Assembly: GCA_037968495.1 (NCBI GenBank) | Contig: JBBKVP010000043.1 | Coordinates: 1 to 64,000 of the forward strand | Direction: 5' to 3' | DNA length: 64,000 nucleotides | DNA from: Aestuarierythrobacter sp037968495 | GTDB taxonomy: Bacteria; Pseudomonadota; Alphaproteobacteria; Sphingomonadales; Sphingomonadaceae | In this document: positions 27,794 through 36,017 of the stretch, piece after piece | Layout: the number at the start of each line of letters is the position of its first letter | How positions within the stretch are numbered: position 1 is the stretch's first letter | The notes under the pieces: generated by a model | Told to the model about the DNA's origin: nothing | Database searches by the model: none | The model's input: only the letters and a program-made list of their open reading frames with translations | Made by a program: the position numbers and the translations under genes

Positions 27794-29323
27794 ATGGAAA
27801 TCCGCGCAGCAGAAATCTCGAAGGTCATCAAAGACCAGATCGCAAACTTCGGCACCGAAGCCCAGGTCAGCGAAGTTGGCTCCGTTCTCTCAGTTGGTGA
27901 CGGCATCGCCCGTATCCACGGCCTCGACAATGTTCAGGCTGGTGAGATGGTCGAATTCTCCAACGGCGTTCAGGGCATGGCCCTCAACCTCGAAGCCGAT
28001 AATGTCGGTGTCGTGATCTTCGGCTCCGATGCTGCCATTAAAGAAGGTGACGTTGTTAAGCGGACCGGCACGATTGTGGACGTTCCCGTCGGCAAGGAAT
28101 TGCTCGGCCGCGTGGTCGACGCGCTGGGCAATCCGATTGACGGCAAGGGTCCGATCAAAACTACACAGCGCAGTCGCGTAGAAGTTAAGGCGCCCGGCAT
28201 CATCCCGCGTAAATCGGTCGATGAGCCTGTGCAGACCGGCCTCAAAGCTATCGATGCTCTCGTTCCTGTTGGTCGCGGCCAGCGCGAATTGATCATTGGT
28301 GACCGTCAGACGGGTAAATCCGCTGTCGCAATCGATACGTTCATCAACCAAAAGGACGCGCATTCGGGCGATGACGAGAAGCAGAAGCTTTATTGCATCT
28401 ATGTCGCCGTTGGCCAGAAGCGCTCCACTGTTGCGCAGGTCGTCAAGACTCTCGAAGAAAACGGCGCGATGGAATATTCCATCGTTGTGGCCGCGACCGC
28501 TTCGGAGCCTGCACCGCTCCAGTTCCTCGCACCCTATACCGGCTGCGCGATGGGCGAATATTTCCGCGACAACGGGATGCATGCCGTGATCGTGTATGAC
28601 GATCTCTCCAAGCAAGCTGTTGCCTACCGTCAGATGTCGCTTCTGCTGCGCCGTCCTCCAGGCCGCGAAGCTTACCCTGGTGACGTATTCTATCTTCACA
28701 GCCGCTTGCTCGAGCGTGCCGCGAAGATGAATGACGACAATGGCGGCGGTTCGCTGACCGCATTGCCGATCATCGAAACACAGGCTGGTGACGTTTCCGC
28801 CTATATTCCAACCAACGTGATTTCGATCACCGATGGTCAGATCTTCCTCGAAACCGACCTATTCTATCAGGGCATCCGCCCGGCGATTAACGTCGGTCTT
28901 TCGGTTAGCCGTGTTGGCGGCGCCGCCCAGACAAAGGCGATGAAAAAGGTTTCTGGTTCGATTAAGCTGGAACTCGCCCAGTACCGCGAAATGGCTGCGT
29001 TCGCGCAGTTCGGTTCGGACCTCGATGCATCGACGCAAAAACTGCTCAACCGCGGTGCACGCTTGACAGAGCTGCTGAAGCAAGCCCAGTTTTCGCCGAT
29101 GCCGTTTGAGGAACAGACAGTTTCGATCTTCGCCGGCACCAATGGCTATCTCGATACCATAGCTGTCGACCGCGTAAACGAATACGAATCGGGAATGCTC
29201 AGCTTCATGCGCAGTGAGCATTCCGACATTCTCGACACCATTCGCACCAGCACGAAGTTCGAAGGCGATACCAAGGACGCTACGGTCAAAGCACTCGATG
29301 CTTTTGCCAAGCAGTTCGCTTGA
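27794..29323 (+). CDS. atpA: ATP synthase F1 alpha subunit
   Basis: The non-catalytic nucleotide-binding subunit of F1. The 509-residue length is standard. The P-loop is GDRQTGKSA at about residue 170, and the family signature PAINVGLSVSRVGGAAQ lies around 360. It starts 2 bases after atpH and is followed by atpG after 26 bases. The codon use here is notably regular, with many GGT/CGT/TTC codons, as expected for a highly expressed gene. Confidence 0.98.
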   Translation: MEIRAAEISKVIKDQIANFGTEAQVSEVGSVLSVGDGIARIHGLDNVQAGEMVEFSNGVQGMALNLEADNVGVVIFGSDAAIKEGDVVKRTGTIVDVPVGKELLGRVVDALGNPIDGKGPIKTTQRSRVEVKAPGIIPRKSVDEPVQTGLKAIDALVPVGRGQRELIIGDRQTGKSAVAIDTFINQKDAHSGDDEKQKLYCIYVAVGQKRSTVAQVVKTLEENGAMEYSIVVAATASEPAPLQFLAPYTGCAMGEYFRDNGMHAVIVYDDLSKQAVAYRQMSLLLRRPPGREAYPGDVFYLHSRLLERAAKMNDDNGGGSLTALPIIETQAGDVSAYIPTNVISITDGQIFLETDLFYQGIRPAINVGLSVSRVGGAAQTKAMKKVSGSIKLELAQYREMAAFAQFGSDLDASTQKLLNRGARLTELLKQAQFSPMPFEEQTVSIFAGTNGYLDTIAVDRVNEYESGMLSFMRSEHSDILDTIRTSTKFEGDTKDATVKALDAFAKQFA

Positions 29324-29349
29324 ACCTGAGAGAGAATTAAGGAGCCAGT

Positions 29350-30219
29350 ATGGCCTCGCTTAAAGCACTCAAGGATCGGATCGGGTCGGTAAAATCGACC
29401 CAGAAGATCACCAAAGCCAAGCAAATGGTCGCAGCTGCCAAGCTCCGCAAGGCGCAAGCAGCAGCCGAAGAAGCACGCCCCTATGCGGAGCGTCTGGCTT
29501 CGGTCATGGCCGCTCTCGCCTCCAAGGTGTCGGGCGATGATGCGCCGAAGCTTCTGGCCGGAACCGGTTCGGACAAGCGCCACCTTCTGGTGGTCGTGAA
29601 TACCGACAAGGGCCTGTGCGGCGGTCTCAACTCCAACCTCGTTCGCGCGGCTGGTGTAAAGGCCAAGGCGCTGGAAGCTGAAGGCAAGACGATCGAATTC
29701 TACCTCGTCGGCAAAAAAGGCCGTGCGCCGCTAAAGCGTAATTTTCCCGGCCAGATCGGCACGCAATTCGACACCAGCGTCGTGCGTTATCCCGGCTTCG
29801 AAGAAGCTGCGAATATCGCGGAAGAACTGGTCGAAATGTATGATGCGGGCAAGTTCGATATCGCGCATCTGGTCTATCCGACGTTCAAGTCCGCGCTGGT
29901 GCAAAACCCGACAATCGAACAGATTATTCCGGTACCCGCTCCGGCAATTGCTGACAGTTCCGACGCTGTCGTCGAGTATGAGCCCGGCGAAGAGGAAATT
30001 CTCGAAGAACTGCTCCCACGTTATGTGAAGACGCAGTTGTTTGGCGCGTTGCTGGAAATCATGGCCTCCGAACAAGGTGCCTCGATGACGGCAATGGACA
30101 ACGCCACGCGCAACGCAGGCGATCTGATCCAGAAACTCACCATCCAGTATAACCGCAGCCGTCAGGCAGCGATTACGACTGAACTGATCGAAATTATTGC
30201 CGGAGCAGAAGCGCTATGA
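29350..30219 (+). CDS. atpG: ATP synthase F1 gamma subunit
   Basis: The central rotor shaft of F1. The 289-residue protein has the N-terminal helix MASLKALKDRIGSVKSTQKI and the C-terminal signature ASMTAMDNATRNAGDLI. There is a clear SD, AAGGAG, at 29339-29344. Its stop overlaps the next start by 4 bases (ATGA), but the next gene is a small lipoprotein and not atpD, which is unusual. Confidence 0.97.
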   Translation: MASLKALKDRIGSVKSTQKITKAKQMVAAAKLRKAQAAAEEARPYAERLASVMAALASKVSGDDAPKLLAGTGSDKRHLLVVVNTDKGLCGGLNSNLVRAAGVKAKALEAEGKTIEFYLVGKKGRAPLKRNFPGQIGTQFDTSVVRYPGFEEAANIAEELVEMYDAGKFDIAHLVYPTFKSALVQNPTIEQIIPVPAPAIADSSDAVVEYEPGEEEILEELLPRYVKTQLFGALLEIMASEQGASMTAMDNATRNAGDLIQKLTIQYNRSRQAAITTELIEIIAGAEAL

Positions 30220-30548
30220 AGAAGTTCGCCATCCTCCTTTCCATTGCTGCACTTGCCGCTTGCGCCGAAGAAGCGCCAGCACCTGTGGATCAGGAAGAAG
30301 TCGCCGCGCAGGAGACATCGCTTGGCCTTCCCGGCAAGGATGAATTTACCGCTGCATATGCCGCAACTTGCCCGGAAGCTGCGCCTGTCGAATCAACGCT
30401 TTGCGAAGCGGTTGGCCTCGGACAATCCGAATTTACCTGCGATTTTGCGCTTGAAGGCGATGCATCGCAGTCACGCACAGGCACATTGACCGCAACCGAT
30501 GGTGAGTGGACGCTCGCCGCCAATGAAGAAATTTGCTCCGCCGAATAA
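30216..30548 (+). CDS. Small putative lipoprotein inside the atp operon
   Basis: A 110-residue exported protein that I do not recognise. It has a signal peptide ending in lipobox LAAC with C16, an acidic mature part, and three Cys around TCPEAAP, TLCEAVG and FTCDFAL plus one near the C-terminus (EEICSAE), so disulfides are possible. The ATG overlaps the atpG stop by 4 bases and atpD starts 25 bases later, so it must be cotranscribed with the F1 genes. The location would put it in the periplasm, away from F1, so its role in ATP synthase is unclear. Confidence 0.8.
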   Translation: MKKFAILLSIAALAACAEEAPAPVDQEEVAAQETSLGLPGKDEFTAAYAATCPEAAPVESTLCEAVGLGQSEFTCDFALEGDASQSRTGTLTATDGEWTLAANEEICSAE

Positions 30549-30573
30549 GCGGCTCACATACTAGGATAGAAAC

Positions 30574-32031
30574 ATGGCTACCGCCCCAGTGCAAAACCTA
30601 ACGACCAATGGCACCATCGCCCAAATTATCGGCGCTGTCGTCGATGTGGCGTTCCCCGGTGAACTGCCCGCAATTCTCTCGGCTCTCGAGACTAAGAACG
30701 GCGATAACACGCTCGTTCTCGAAGTTGCGCAGCACCTTGGTGAGAACACAGTTCGCACCATCGCAATGGACGCGACCGAAGGCCTGACGCGCGGCCAAGA
30801 AGTGATCAGCACCGGCAAGCAAATTTCCGTGCCGGTTGGACCGAAGACACTCGGCCGGATCATGAACGTCGTGGGTGAGCCGATCGATATGCTCGGCCCC
30901 ATCGGCGCTGAAAGGACCATGCCGATCCACGCAGAAGCGCCCCCATTCGTGGACCAGTCCACTGAATCGGCCATCCTCGTGACCGGCATCAAGGTCATCG
31001 ACCTTCTCGCACCTTACGCAAAGGGCGGTAAGATCGGCCTGTTCGGAGGTGCCGGCGTAGGTAAGACGGTTCTTATTCAGGAACTAATCAACAATATCGC
31101 AAAGGGTCACGGCGGCGTGTCCGTCTTCGCCGGTGTGGGTGAACGTACCCGCGAAGGTAACGACCTTTATCACGAATTCCTCGACGCCGGCGTCATCATG
31201 AAGGACGAAAACGGCGTTGCAACCTCCGACGGTTCGAAGGTTGCCCTCGTCTTCGGTCAGATGAACGAGCCTCCTGGCGCGCGTGCCCGCGTTGCCCTGT
31301 CGGGCCTAACCATGGCGGAATATTTCCGCGATGAAGAAGGTCAGGACGTTCTGTTCTTCGTCGACAACATCTTCCGCTTCACGCAGGCTGGCTCGGAAGT
31401 GTCCGCACTGCTCGGCCGCATTCCTTCCGCTGTGGGCTATCAGCCAACCCTGTCGACCGACATGGGTAACCTGCAAGAACGCATTACCTCGACCAACAAG
31501 GGTTCGATTACCTCGGTGCAGGCCATTTACGTTCCCGCAGATGACCTTACCGATCCAGCGCCAGCCACATCGTTCGCCCACTTGGACGCAACGACCACGC
31601 TAAACCGCGCAATTTCGGAGCTGGGCATTTACCCAGCTGTTGATCCGCTCGATTCAACATCGCGCGTTCTAGAGCCACGCGTTGTCGGTGAAGAGCACTA
31701 TGAAACAGCCCGTAAGGTTCAGGAAACGCTGCAGAAATACAAATCGCTGCAGGACATCATCGCAATTCTCGGTATGGACGAACTGTCTGAAGAAGATAAG
31801 CTGACCGTTCAGCGTGCGCGTAAAATCCAGAAGTTCCTGTCGCAGCCATTTCACGTTGCGGAAGTCTTCACCGGCATCAGCGGCGTATTCGTCCAGCTCG
31901 AAGACACGGTCGCTTCGTTCAAGGCAGTTGTCGAAGGCGAATATGACCACCTTCCAGAGCAAGCGTTCTACATGGTCGGCGGCATCGCTGATGTGGTAGA
32001 AAAAGCTGCGAAGATGGCTGAGGACGCCTAA
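30574..32031 (+). CDS. atpD: ATP synthase F1 beta subunit
   Basis: The catalytic subunit of F1. The 485-residue protein carries the P-loop GGAGVGKTVL at about 153-162, the catalytic Glu/Arg finger region AGVGERTREGNDLY and the signature PAVDPLDSTSR. It follows the small lipoprotein gene by 25 bases and precedes atpC by 5 bases. Confidence 0.98.
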   Translation: MATAPVQNLTTNGTIAQIIGAVVDVAFPGELPAILSALETKNGDNTLVLEVAQHLGENTVRTIAMDATEGLTRGQEVISTGKQISVPVGPKTLGRIMNVVGEPIDMLGPIGAERTMPIHAEAPPFVDQSTESAILVTGIKVIDLLAPYAKGGKIGLFGGAGVGKTVLIQELINNIAKGHGGVSVFAGVGERTREGNDLYHEFLDAGVIMKDENGVATSDGSKVALVFGQMNEPPGARARVALSGLTMAEYFRDEEGQDVLFFVDNIFRFTQAGSEVSALLGRIPSAVGYQPTLSTDMGNLQERITSTNKGSITSVQAIYVPADDLTDPAPATSFAHLDATTTLNRAISELGIYPAVDPLDSTSRVLEPRVVGEEHYETARKVQETLQKYKSLQDIIAILGMDELSEEDKLTVQRARKIQKFLSQPFHVAEVFTGISGVFVQLEDTVASFKAVVEGEYDHLPEQAFYMVGGIADVVEKAAKMAEDA

Positions 32032-32036
32032 TCAAT

Positions 32037-32294
32037 ATGGCACTTCACTTCGAACTCGTGACACCGGCCAAGCTGGTCCGCTCCGAAGACGTCCACATGG
32101 TAGTCGTCCCCGGCGCGGAGGGCGAGTTTGGTGTGCTGGAGGGCCATGCGCCCTTCATGTCCACAATCCGCGACGGCGCAGTTCAGGTCTTCAAGACCGA
32201 AGGCGGCGCGCCAGAGATTATCGAAATCCGGGGCGGCTTCGCCGAAGTCGGTGACAACGGGCTGACGGTTCTGGCGGAACATGTCGACGGCTAA
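32037..32294 (+). CDS. atpC: ATP synthase F1 epsilon subunit, short form
   Basis: The epsilon subunit's N-terminal beta-sandwich, 85 residues, beginning MALHFELVTPAKLVRSEDV. The usual 130-140-residue protein has a C-terminal two-helix domain that inhibits hydrolysis; it is absent here. There is no frameshift or stop that would suggest decay, and the terminator follows at once, so this is probably a native short form, as reported for several alphaproteobacteria. Inhibition would then rest with the zeta subunit, not in this window. Confidence 0.93.
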   Translation: MALHFELVTPAKLVRSEDVHMVVVPGAEGEFGVLEGHAPFMSTIRDGAVQVFKTEGGAPEIIEIRGGFAEVGDNGLTVLAEHVDG

Positions 32295-32320
32295 GTCTTT
32301 CGACAGCAAAACAATTAATG

Positions 32321-32345
32321 GGGCTGCCTTCGGGCGGCCCTTTTT
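32321..32345 (+). terminator. Rho-independent terminator of the atp operon
   Basis: An 8-pair stem GGGCTGCC / GGCGGCCC (one G-U pair) with a TTCG loop and a following TTTTT, 26 bases after the atpC stop. The stem lies just before the convergent EamA gene's stop at 32350-32352. Confidence 0.9.
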
Positions 32346-32349
32346 CGTT

Positions 32350-33258
32350 TTAGCTATTGGCGGCCATATTCGCGCGGCGTTGCTGCCCGCCTTCGTGCCA
32401 GAGATACAATCCTGCGCCGATGATGATTGCCGCGCCGAACAACGTCATGGCATCGGGTATGTCATCAAAGAACAATATGCCGAGCATGGCGGCGACGAGA
32501 AGTTGGACATATGTCATCGGCACAATCGTCGCAGCCCCGGCCTTGGTAGTTGCGATATAGACCAGCCAATGCGCGCTGCTCGCAGTTACGGCAACGAGGG
32601 CACAGCGAGCTAATATCGTCCAATCGGGCAACGTCACCGCTAACTGCGGAATACCACTCAGCGACCCGAGCGACGCAGCACAGACCAAGAAAATTGCAGC
32701 AATGCTGGCCACAATTACCTGCATCGACAGTGTGCTGCCAAGCCCCGCAACCATCCGGTTGCCGATGATCGAGATGCTGAAACCAACCGAAGCGAGAAGC
32801 GGAAGTAAGGCAGGCCAGCCGATATCGGCAAAGCTGGGCCTCAGCATGATAAGCACGCCAACCAAGGCTGCGATTGACGCGAGCCAAGTCGCACGCGGCG
32901 CCGGTTCACCCAAAATGATGCGAGAAAGGATGGCGGTGATCATCGGAGCGGTGAATGCAATGGCGGTCGCCGTCGCCAGAGGCATCAGAAATGCCGCGCT
33001 GAAGAAAGATACGGTTGCCACACCCATACCCACGCCGCGCATTAGTTGCGCGGTGGGATGCGGAAAGATGAAACCTGCACGGCCCTCCTTGATTAGCAAG
33101 ATGATGGCGAGCCCCACCGCGCCAATCGTGTAACGCAGAGCAGCAACGCCCGTGGCCGGCCATTCACCCGCGATACTTTTGATCACTCCGTCGCCAAGCG
33201 ACAGAACTGTAAATCCCGCAAGGGCATATAGCAGTCCTGATCGGTCCGATTGATGCAA
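32350..33258 (-). CDS. EamA/DMT-family transporter
   Basis: A 302-residue inner-membrane protein of the drug/metabolite transporter superfamily, with ten hydrophobic helices in two repeats (EamA twice). The first repeat has GVAALRYTIGAVGLAIILLI and the second ALVAVTASSAHWLVYIATTK. No specific substrate is predictable. It converges with the atp operon, ending 5 bases after its T-run. Confidence 0.87.
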   Translation of the reverse strand: MHQSDRSGLLYALAGFTVLSLGDGVIKSIAGEWPATGVAALRYTIGAVGLAIILLIKEGRAGFIFPHPTAQLMRGVGMGVATVSFFSAAFLMPLATATAIAFTAPMITAILSRIILGEPAPRATWLASIAALVGVLIMLRPSFADIGWPALLPLLASVGFSISIIGNRMVAGLGSTLSMQVIVASIAAIFLVCAASLGSLSGIPQLAVTLPDWTILARCALVAVTASSAHWLVYIATTKAGAATIVPMTYVQLLVAAMLGILFFDDIPDAMTLFGAAIIIGAGLYLWHEGGQQRRANMAANS

Positions 33259-33481
33259 GATTGGCCTCAGCTTAAGGGCAAAATTCGCACCCGGTAGTGA
33301 GCGCCATGCGCCTATCGGCCATCAAGGCGGCGAAGGCAATTGGCATGCGCATCATGATTTTGGGCATCATCAGCCCAAATCCCTTTGCCAATCGACTATT
33401 TTCTTCACTGGTTCTTAAGCAAAAAAATTTACGAAGAAGTTCATTAATGCTCCAAGCGGGCGATCGTTGTGTCGAGGGAAT
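33259..33481. other. Spacer with a small hairpin upstream of the AT-rich pair
   Basis: A 223-base spacer. TTTGGGC-ATCATCA-GCCCAAA at 33359-33379 is a perfect 7-pair hairpin, but no T-run follows on either strand. Base composition changes here to AT-richer DNA. Confidence 0.45.
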
Positions 33482-34819
33482 ATGCTGCGAGGAATATTAC
33501 AGTCAGAAAATGAAGCATCATGGCGCTCGAAATCTGGCTTTTCTTCATTGTTCAACAAATGCGGCAATAAATACGCTCTAGCTGTCGCTCTGTTGCTTGG
33601 GGCCATTCCCGCACTTTTTGCCATAATCAGCTGGCAAAATGATTTCGAATATACTGCGCTGCGGCACTATTCACTTCCGATAGTTTTTTCACAAGTTCTG
33701 GTGATCTTGCTCGCAATGTTGTCTGGATCGAACATTACGAAGTCCATACTTTCCTTAGACAAAACCATTCTCTTCTCGACTTGCTTGTTTTTCGCATCGG
33801 CAACTGTGGCGACGATATATGCTCGTTCGGATCCTAGTGCAGCTATCGCTCTGTTCACAATCGTTGTTATTCATGGCTTGTTTTTTATAGTCTTGTCAGA
33901 ACGACTTAGTCAGGCTTGGCGAGCGTGGCGACGCCAGTTAATTTTGGCACTTATGATCGGGGTAGTGCTATTTACGCTGATTGTGTTGTTACTTGCCGCC
34001 TCAGTGGTTGGCCAGGCAGATTTCGCGTGGGGGGCCTTTGGGGCGGGAGTTACCAATGTCCGCCAATTAGGTTTTTACGGAGTTGTGCTTACAGCTCTTG
34101 CCGCCGGATCAATGGGCGCGAGTTCCCGAACCACAAAAACAATCTCCTGTTTCCTTTTCATGGGTTTATTCTTGAGTGCCTGGAGTGGTGGGCGCGCTGC
34201 CCTTGGGTCAGTTGCCGTGATTATCATCACGATTGCGATGTTTTCGGCAGTTAAAAACCGGGTCCGCGTTTTTCTCACTGCCAGTGTTTTACTGCTTGCA
34301 GCACTACCGATTTCGATAATTCTAGCACCCCACGAATTGTACGGTGCAGGTCATCTTCTGGGGCGCTTGTTTGTAATACATACTGACTTGGGCGCTAATG
34401 ATTGGAGCTCGAACCGGTTTGCCATTTGGCACGACACATGGAACGGTTTCACTGCGCAGCCTTGGCTTGGACACGGAGAAGGGCAATTCAGGCACCAGAT
34501 TGCAGCGGCTGCCGGGGAATATAATCATCCGCACAATTCACCACTACAGTTCTTATATGCATGGGGTGCAATCGGATCCATTGGGTTGGCCGCTCTGTTA
34601 GTCCGCCCGGTACTCGATATGCGTGAGGCGGCGAGAAGTGAGCCTGATATCGCTCTTCCAGCAATTGGCACACTGGCAGGGTTGGGCTCAATGTCTCTGT
34701 TAGAGGGTTCTTTTTATCATCCGTTTCCCTTGATGTGCACGATGATAGCCTTTGCGCTTCTCCACTCAGTACACAAACATACGACGGTTTCTGCCAAAAG
34801 GGACGAAATGCCGTCATGA
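33482..34819 (+). CDS. O-antigen ligase/polymerase-like membrane protein (Wzy_C type)
   Basis: A roughly 445-residue multi-pass membrane protein (about 11-12 helices). The Wzy_C region includes the short GGRAALG motif after FLSAWSGGRA and a periplasmic loop with LGHGEGQFRHQI and EYNHPHNSPLQF, the His/Asn-rich loop typical of O-antigen ligases. Such enzymes join or polymerise glycan chains on lipid carriers in the periplasm. I chose ATG 33482; a TTG at 33467 is in frame. The gene is AT-richer than the rest and overlaps the next one by 4 bases. Confidence 0.8.
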   Translation: MLRGILQSENEASWRSKSGFSSLFNKCGNKYALAVALLLGAIPALFAIISWQNDFEYTALRHYSLPIVFSQVLVILLAMLSGSNITKSILSLDKTILFSTCLFFASATVATIYARSDPSAAIALFTIVVIHGLFFIVLSERLSQAWRAWRRQLILALMIGVVLFTLIVLLLAASVVGQADFAWGAFGAGVTNVRQLGFYGVVLTALAAGSMGASSRTTKTISCFLFMGLFLSAWSGGRAALGSVAVIIITIAMFSAVKNRVRVFLTASVLLLAALPISIILAPHELYGAGHLLGRLFVIHTDLGANDWSSNRFAIWHDTWNGFTAQPWLGHGEGQFRHQIAAAAGEYNHPHNSPLQFLYAWGAIGSIGLAALLVRPVLDMREAARSEPDIALPAIGTLAGLGSMSLLEGSFYHPFPLMCTMIAFALLHSVHKHTTVSAKRDEMPS

Positions 34820-35799
34820 GAACCTTGCTAATTCGCTATCCCGAGCTTGGCTTCACAATGTTGGTCATCGCCATAACGTGCGCCCTGTCAGTGGTATTGG
34901 CGCTGCCCATCAGTTTTCCTTCCGGAGAGCGAGCTGCTTTCGTCGGGGTGCATTATCTTTATCCGCTGATTGGCTTGTGCATCTGGGCTGGCCTGGCGGC
35001 TGTCGGACAGAAGCGTCAATTATTTCAAACATTCTTGATCGCGCTACCATGTTACGCCGCTGTGCTTCTTTGCCATTTCAACATCAAGTTATGGATTCCG
35101 CATATAAATCCCGTTCTGTGGGATGACGTTTTATGGGCTAGCGATCAATCGGTGCGCCCGTTGATTGACGCTAGCTTTGTGCTGCGCAAAGCGATCGCCC
35201 CGATCATTCCTCTTGGAAGCAACTTTTATATGTTCGGATTCATCATACTTTTTTATGTAAGCTTCTGTTATCACGCAATAAAAACTCCGGAAAAGTTCCG
35301 GACATTTTTTCTCGCAGCTCTTTTTCTGCAAGGTTTCGGCGCATTCGCTTACCTAATTATGCCGGCAATCGGGCCGTTTATTTACGAAGCTGGAATTGAA
35401 GCCCAACCGACATTGGCGCAGGCGTCAATGTATGGTGCCTACCAAGCCAATTTTGCGGGCGGAGCAGAATGGTTGCGAGAATATGGCGGTGCACACCTTA
35501 CGGTCGGCTTAGCCGCAATGCCCTCTCTTCACGCGGGGGCAAGCTTCCTCTTTCTGATTTTCGCTGCAAAATACGCCAGAGTGCTTGTTGTTCCATACCT
35601 ATTGATCTTCGCATATATTTGTGTCGCTGCGATCTCCTCTCGCTGGCACTATGCGATTGACCTGCCAGTAGGTATGGCTCTGGCTTGGGTCTCCAGCGTG
35701 CTCGCCCATCGGTTGATAGAACCAGCGCAAGCGTCACATAATTCAACCCCTGATCTGTTTGCCACAGATGCCCATACAACCCCGCAGTTTTGGTGCTAG
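34816..35799 (+). CDS. PAP2_3-type phosphatase/phosphotransferase
   Basis: A 327-residue six-helix membrane protein with the PAP2-superfamily motifs in the PAP2_3 (Aur1/Ipt1-like) spacing: SLH at 237-239 (AMPSLHAGAS) and SRWHYAIDLPVG at 275-286. PAP2_3 members include inositol phosphorylceramide synthases, which transfer phosphoinositol to ceramide. Sphingomonads make sphingolipids, so a lipid headgroup or undecaprenyl-phosphate role is a reasonable inference. The ATG overlaps the Wzy_C-like stop by 4 bases. The gene shares the AT-rich composition. Confidence 0.8.
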   Translation: MRTLLIRYPELGFTMLVIAITCALSVVLALPISFPSGERAAFVGVHYLYPLIGLCIWAGLAAVGQKRQLFQTFLIALPCYAAVLLCHFNIKLWIPHINPVLWDDVLWASDQSVRPLIDASFVLRKAIAPIIPLGSNFYMFGFIILFYVSFCYHAIKTPEKFRTFFLAALFLQGFGAFAYLIMPAIGPFIYEAGIEAQPTLAQASMYGAYQANFAGGAEWLREYGGAHLTVGLAAMPSLHAGASFLFLIFAAKYARVLVVPYLLIFAYICVAAISSRWHYAIDLPVGMALAWVSSVLAHRLIEPAQASHNSTPDLFATDAHTTPQFWC

Positions 35800-36017
35800 C
35801 ATATCTGGCCTAGCGATAATTTCGCGCTGCAACGGGCTGCAATCCGCATTTAAGATACGCAGACAGCGTCTAACGCCTTTACCCGATCAGACAACTTTTT
35901 GCTAAAACCCCTGATCCTTTCCAACTTGTTTACCATTCCCGGTTAGTAAGCATAAGCCATCCGCTGGGAAGCCAGCAGATATTGTAAGATTTATTTAGAA
36001 CGGGCGGGGACCACGTA
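35800..36017. other. Spacer between the PAP2_3 gene and cpaF
   Basis: A 218-base gap with a weak hairpin GCTAG/CTAGC at 35795-35814 over the PAP2_3 stop. TTTACCAT at 35929-35936 differs from a CtrA half-site TTAACCAT by one base, which is suggestive only. No ORF or clear promoter was found. Confidence 0.4.

Noticed and set aside
33297..33581. Small open frame (94 aa) in front of the Wzy_C-like gene
   Set aside because: It runs into the next gene in another frame and has no family resemblance or ribosome site that would support it.
35929..35936. CtrA half-site upstream of cpaF
   Set aside because: A single half-site with one mismatch and no paired half at the normal spacing is too weak to list as a feature.
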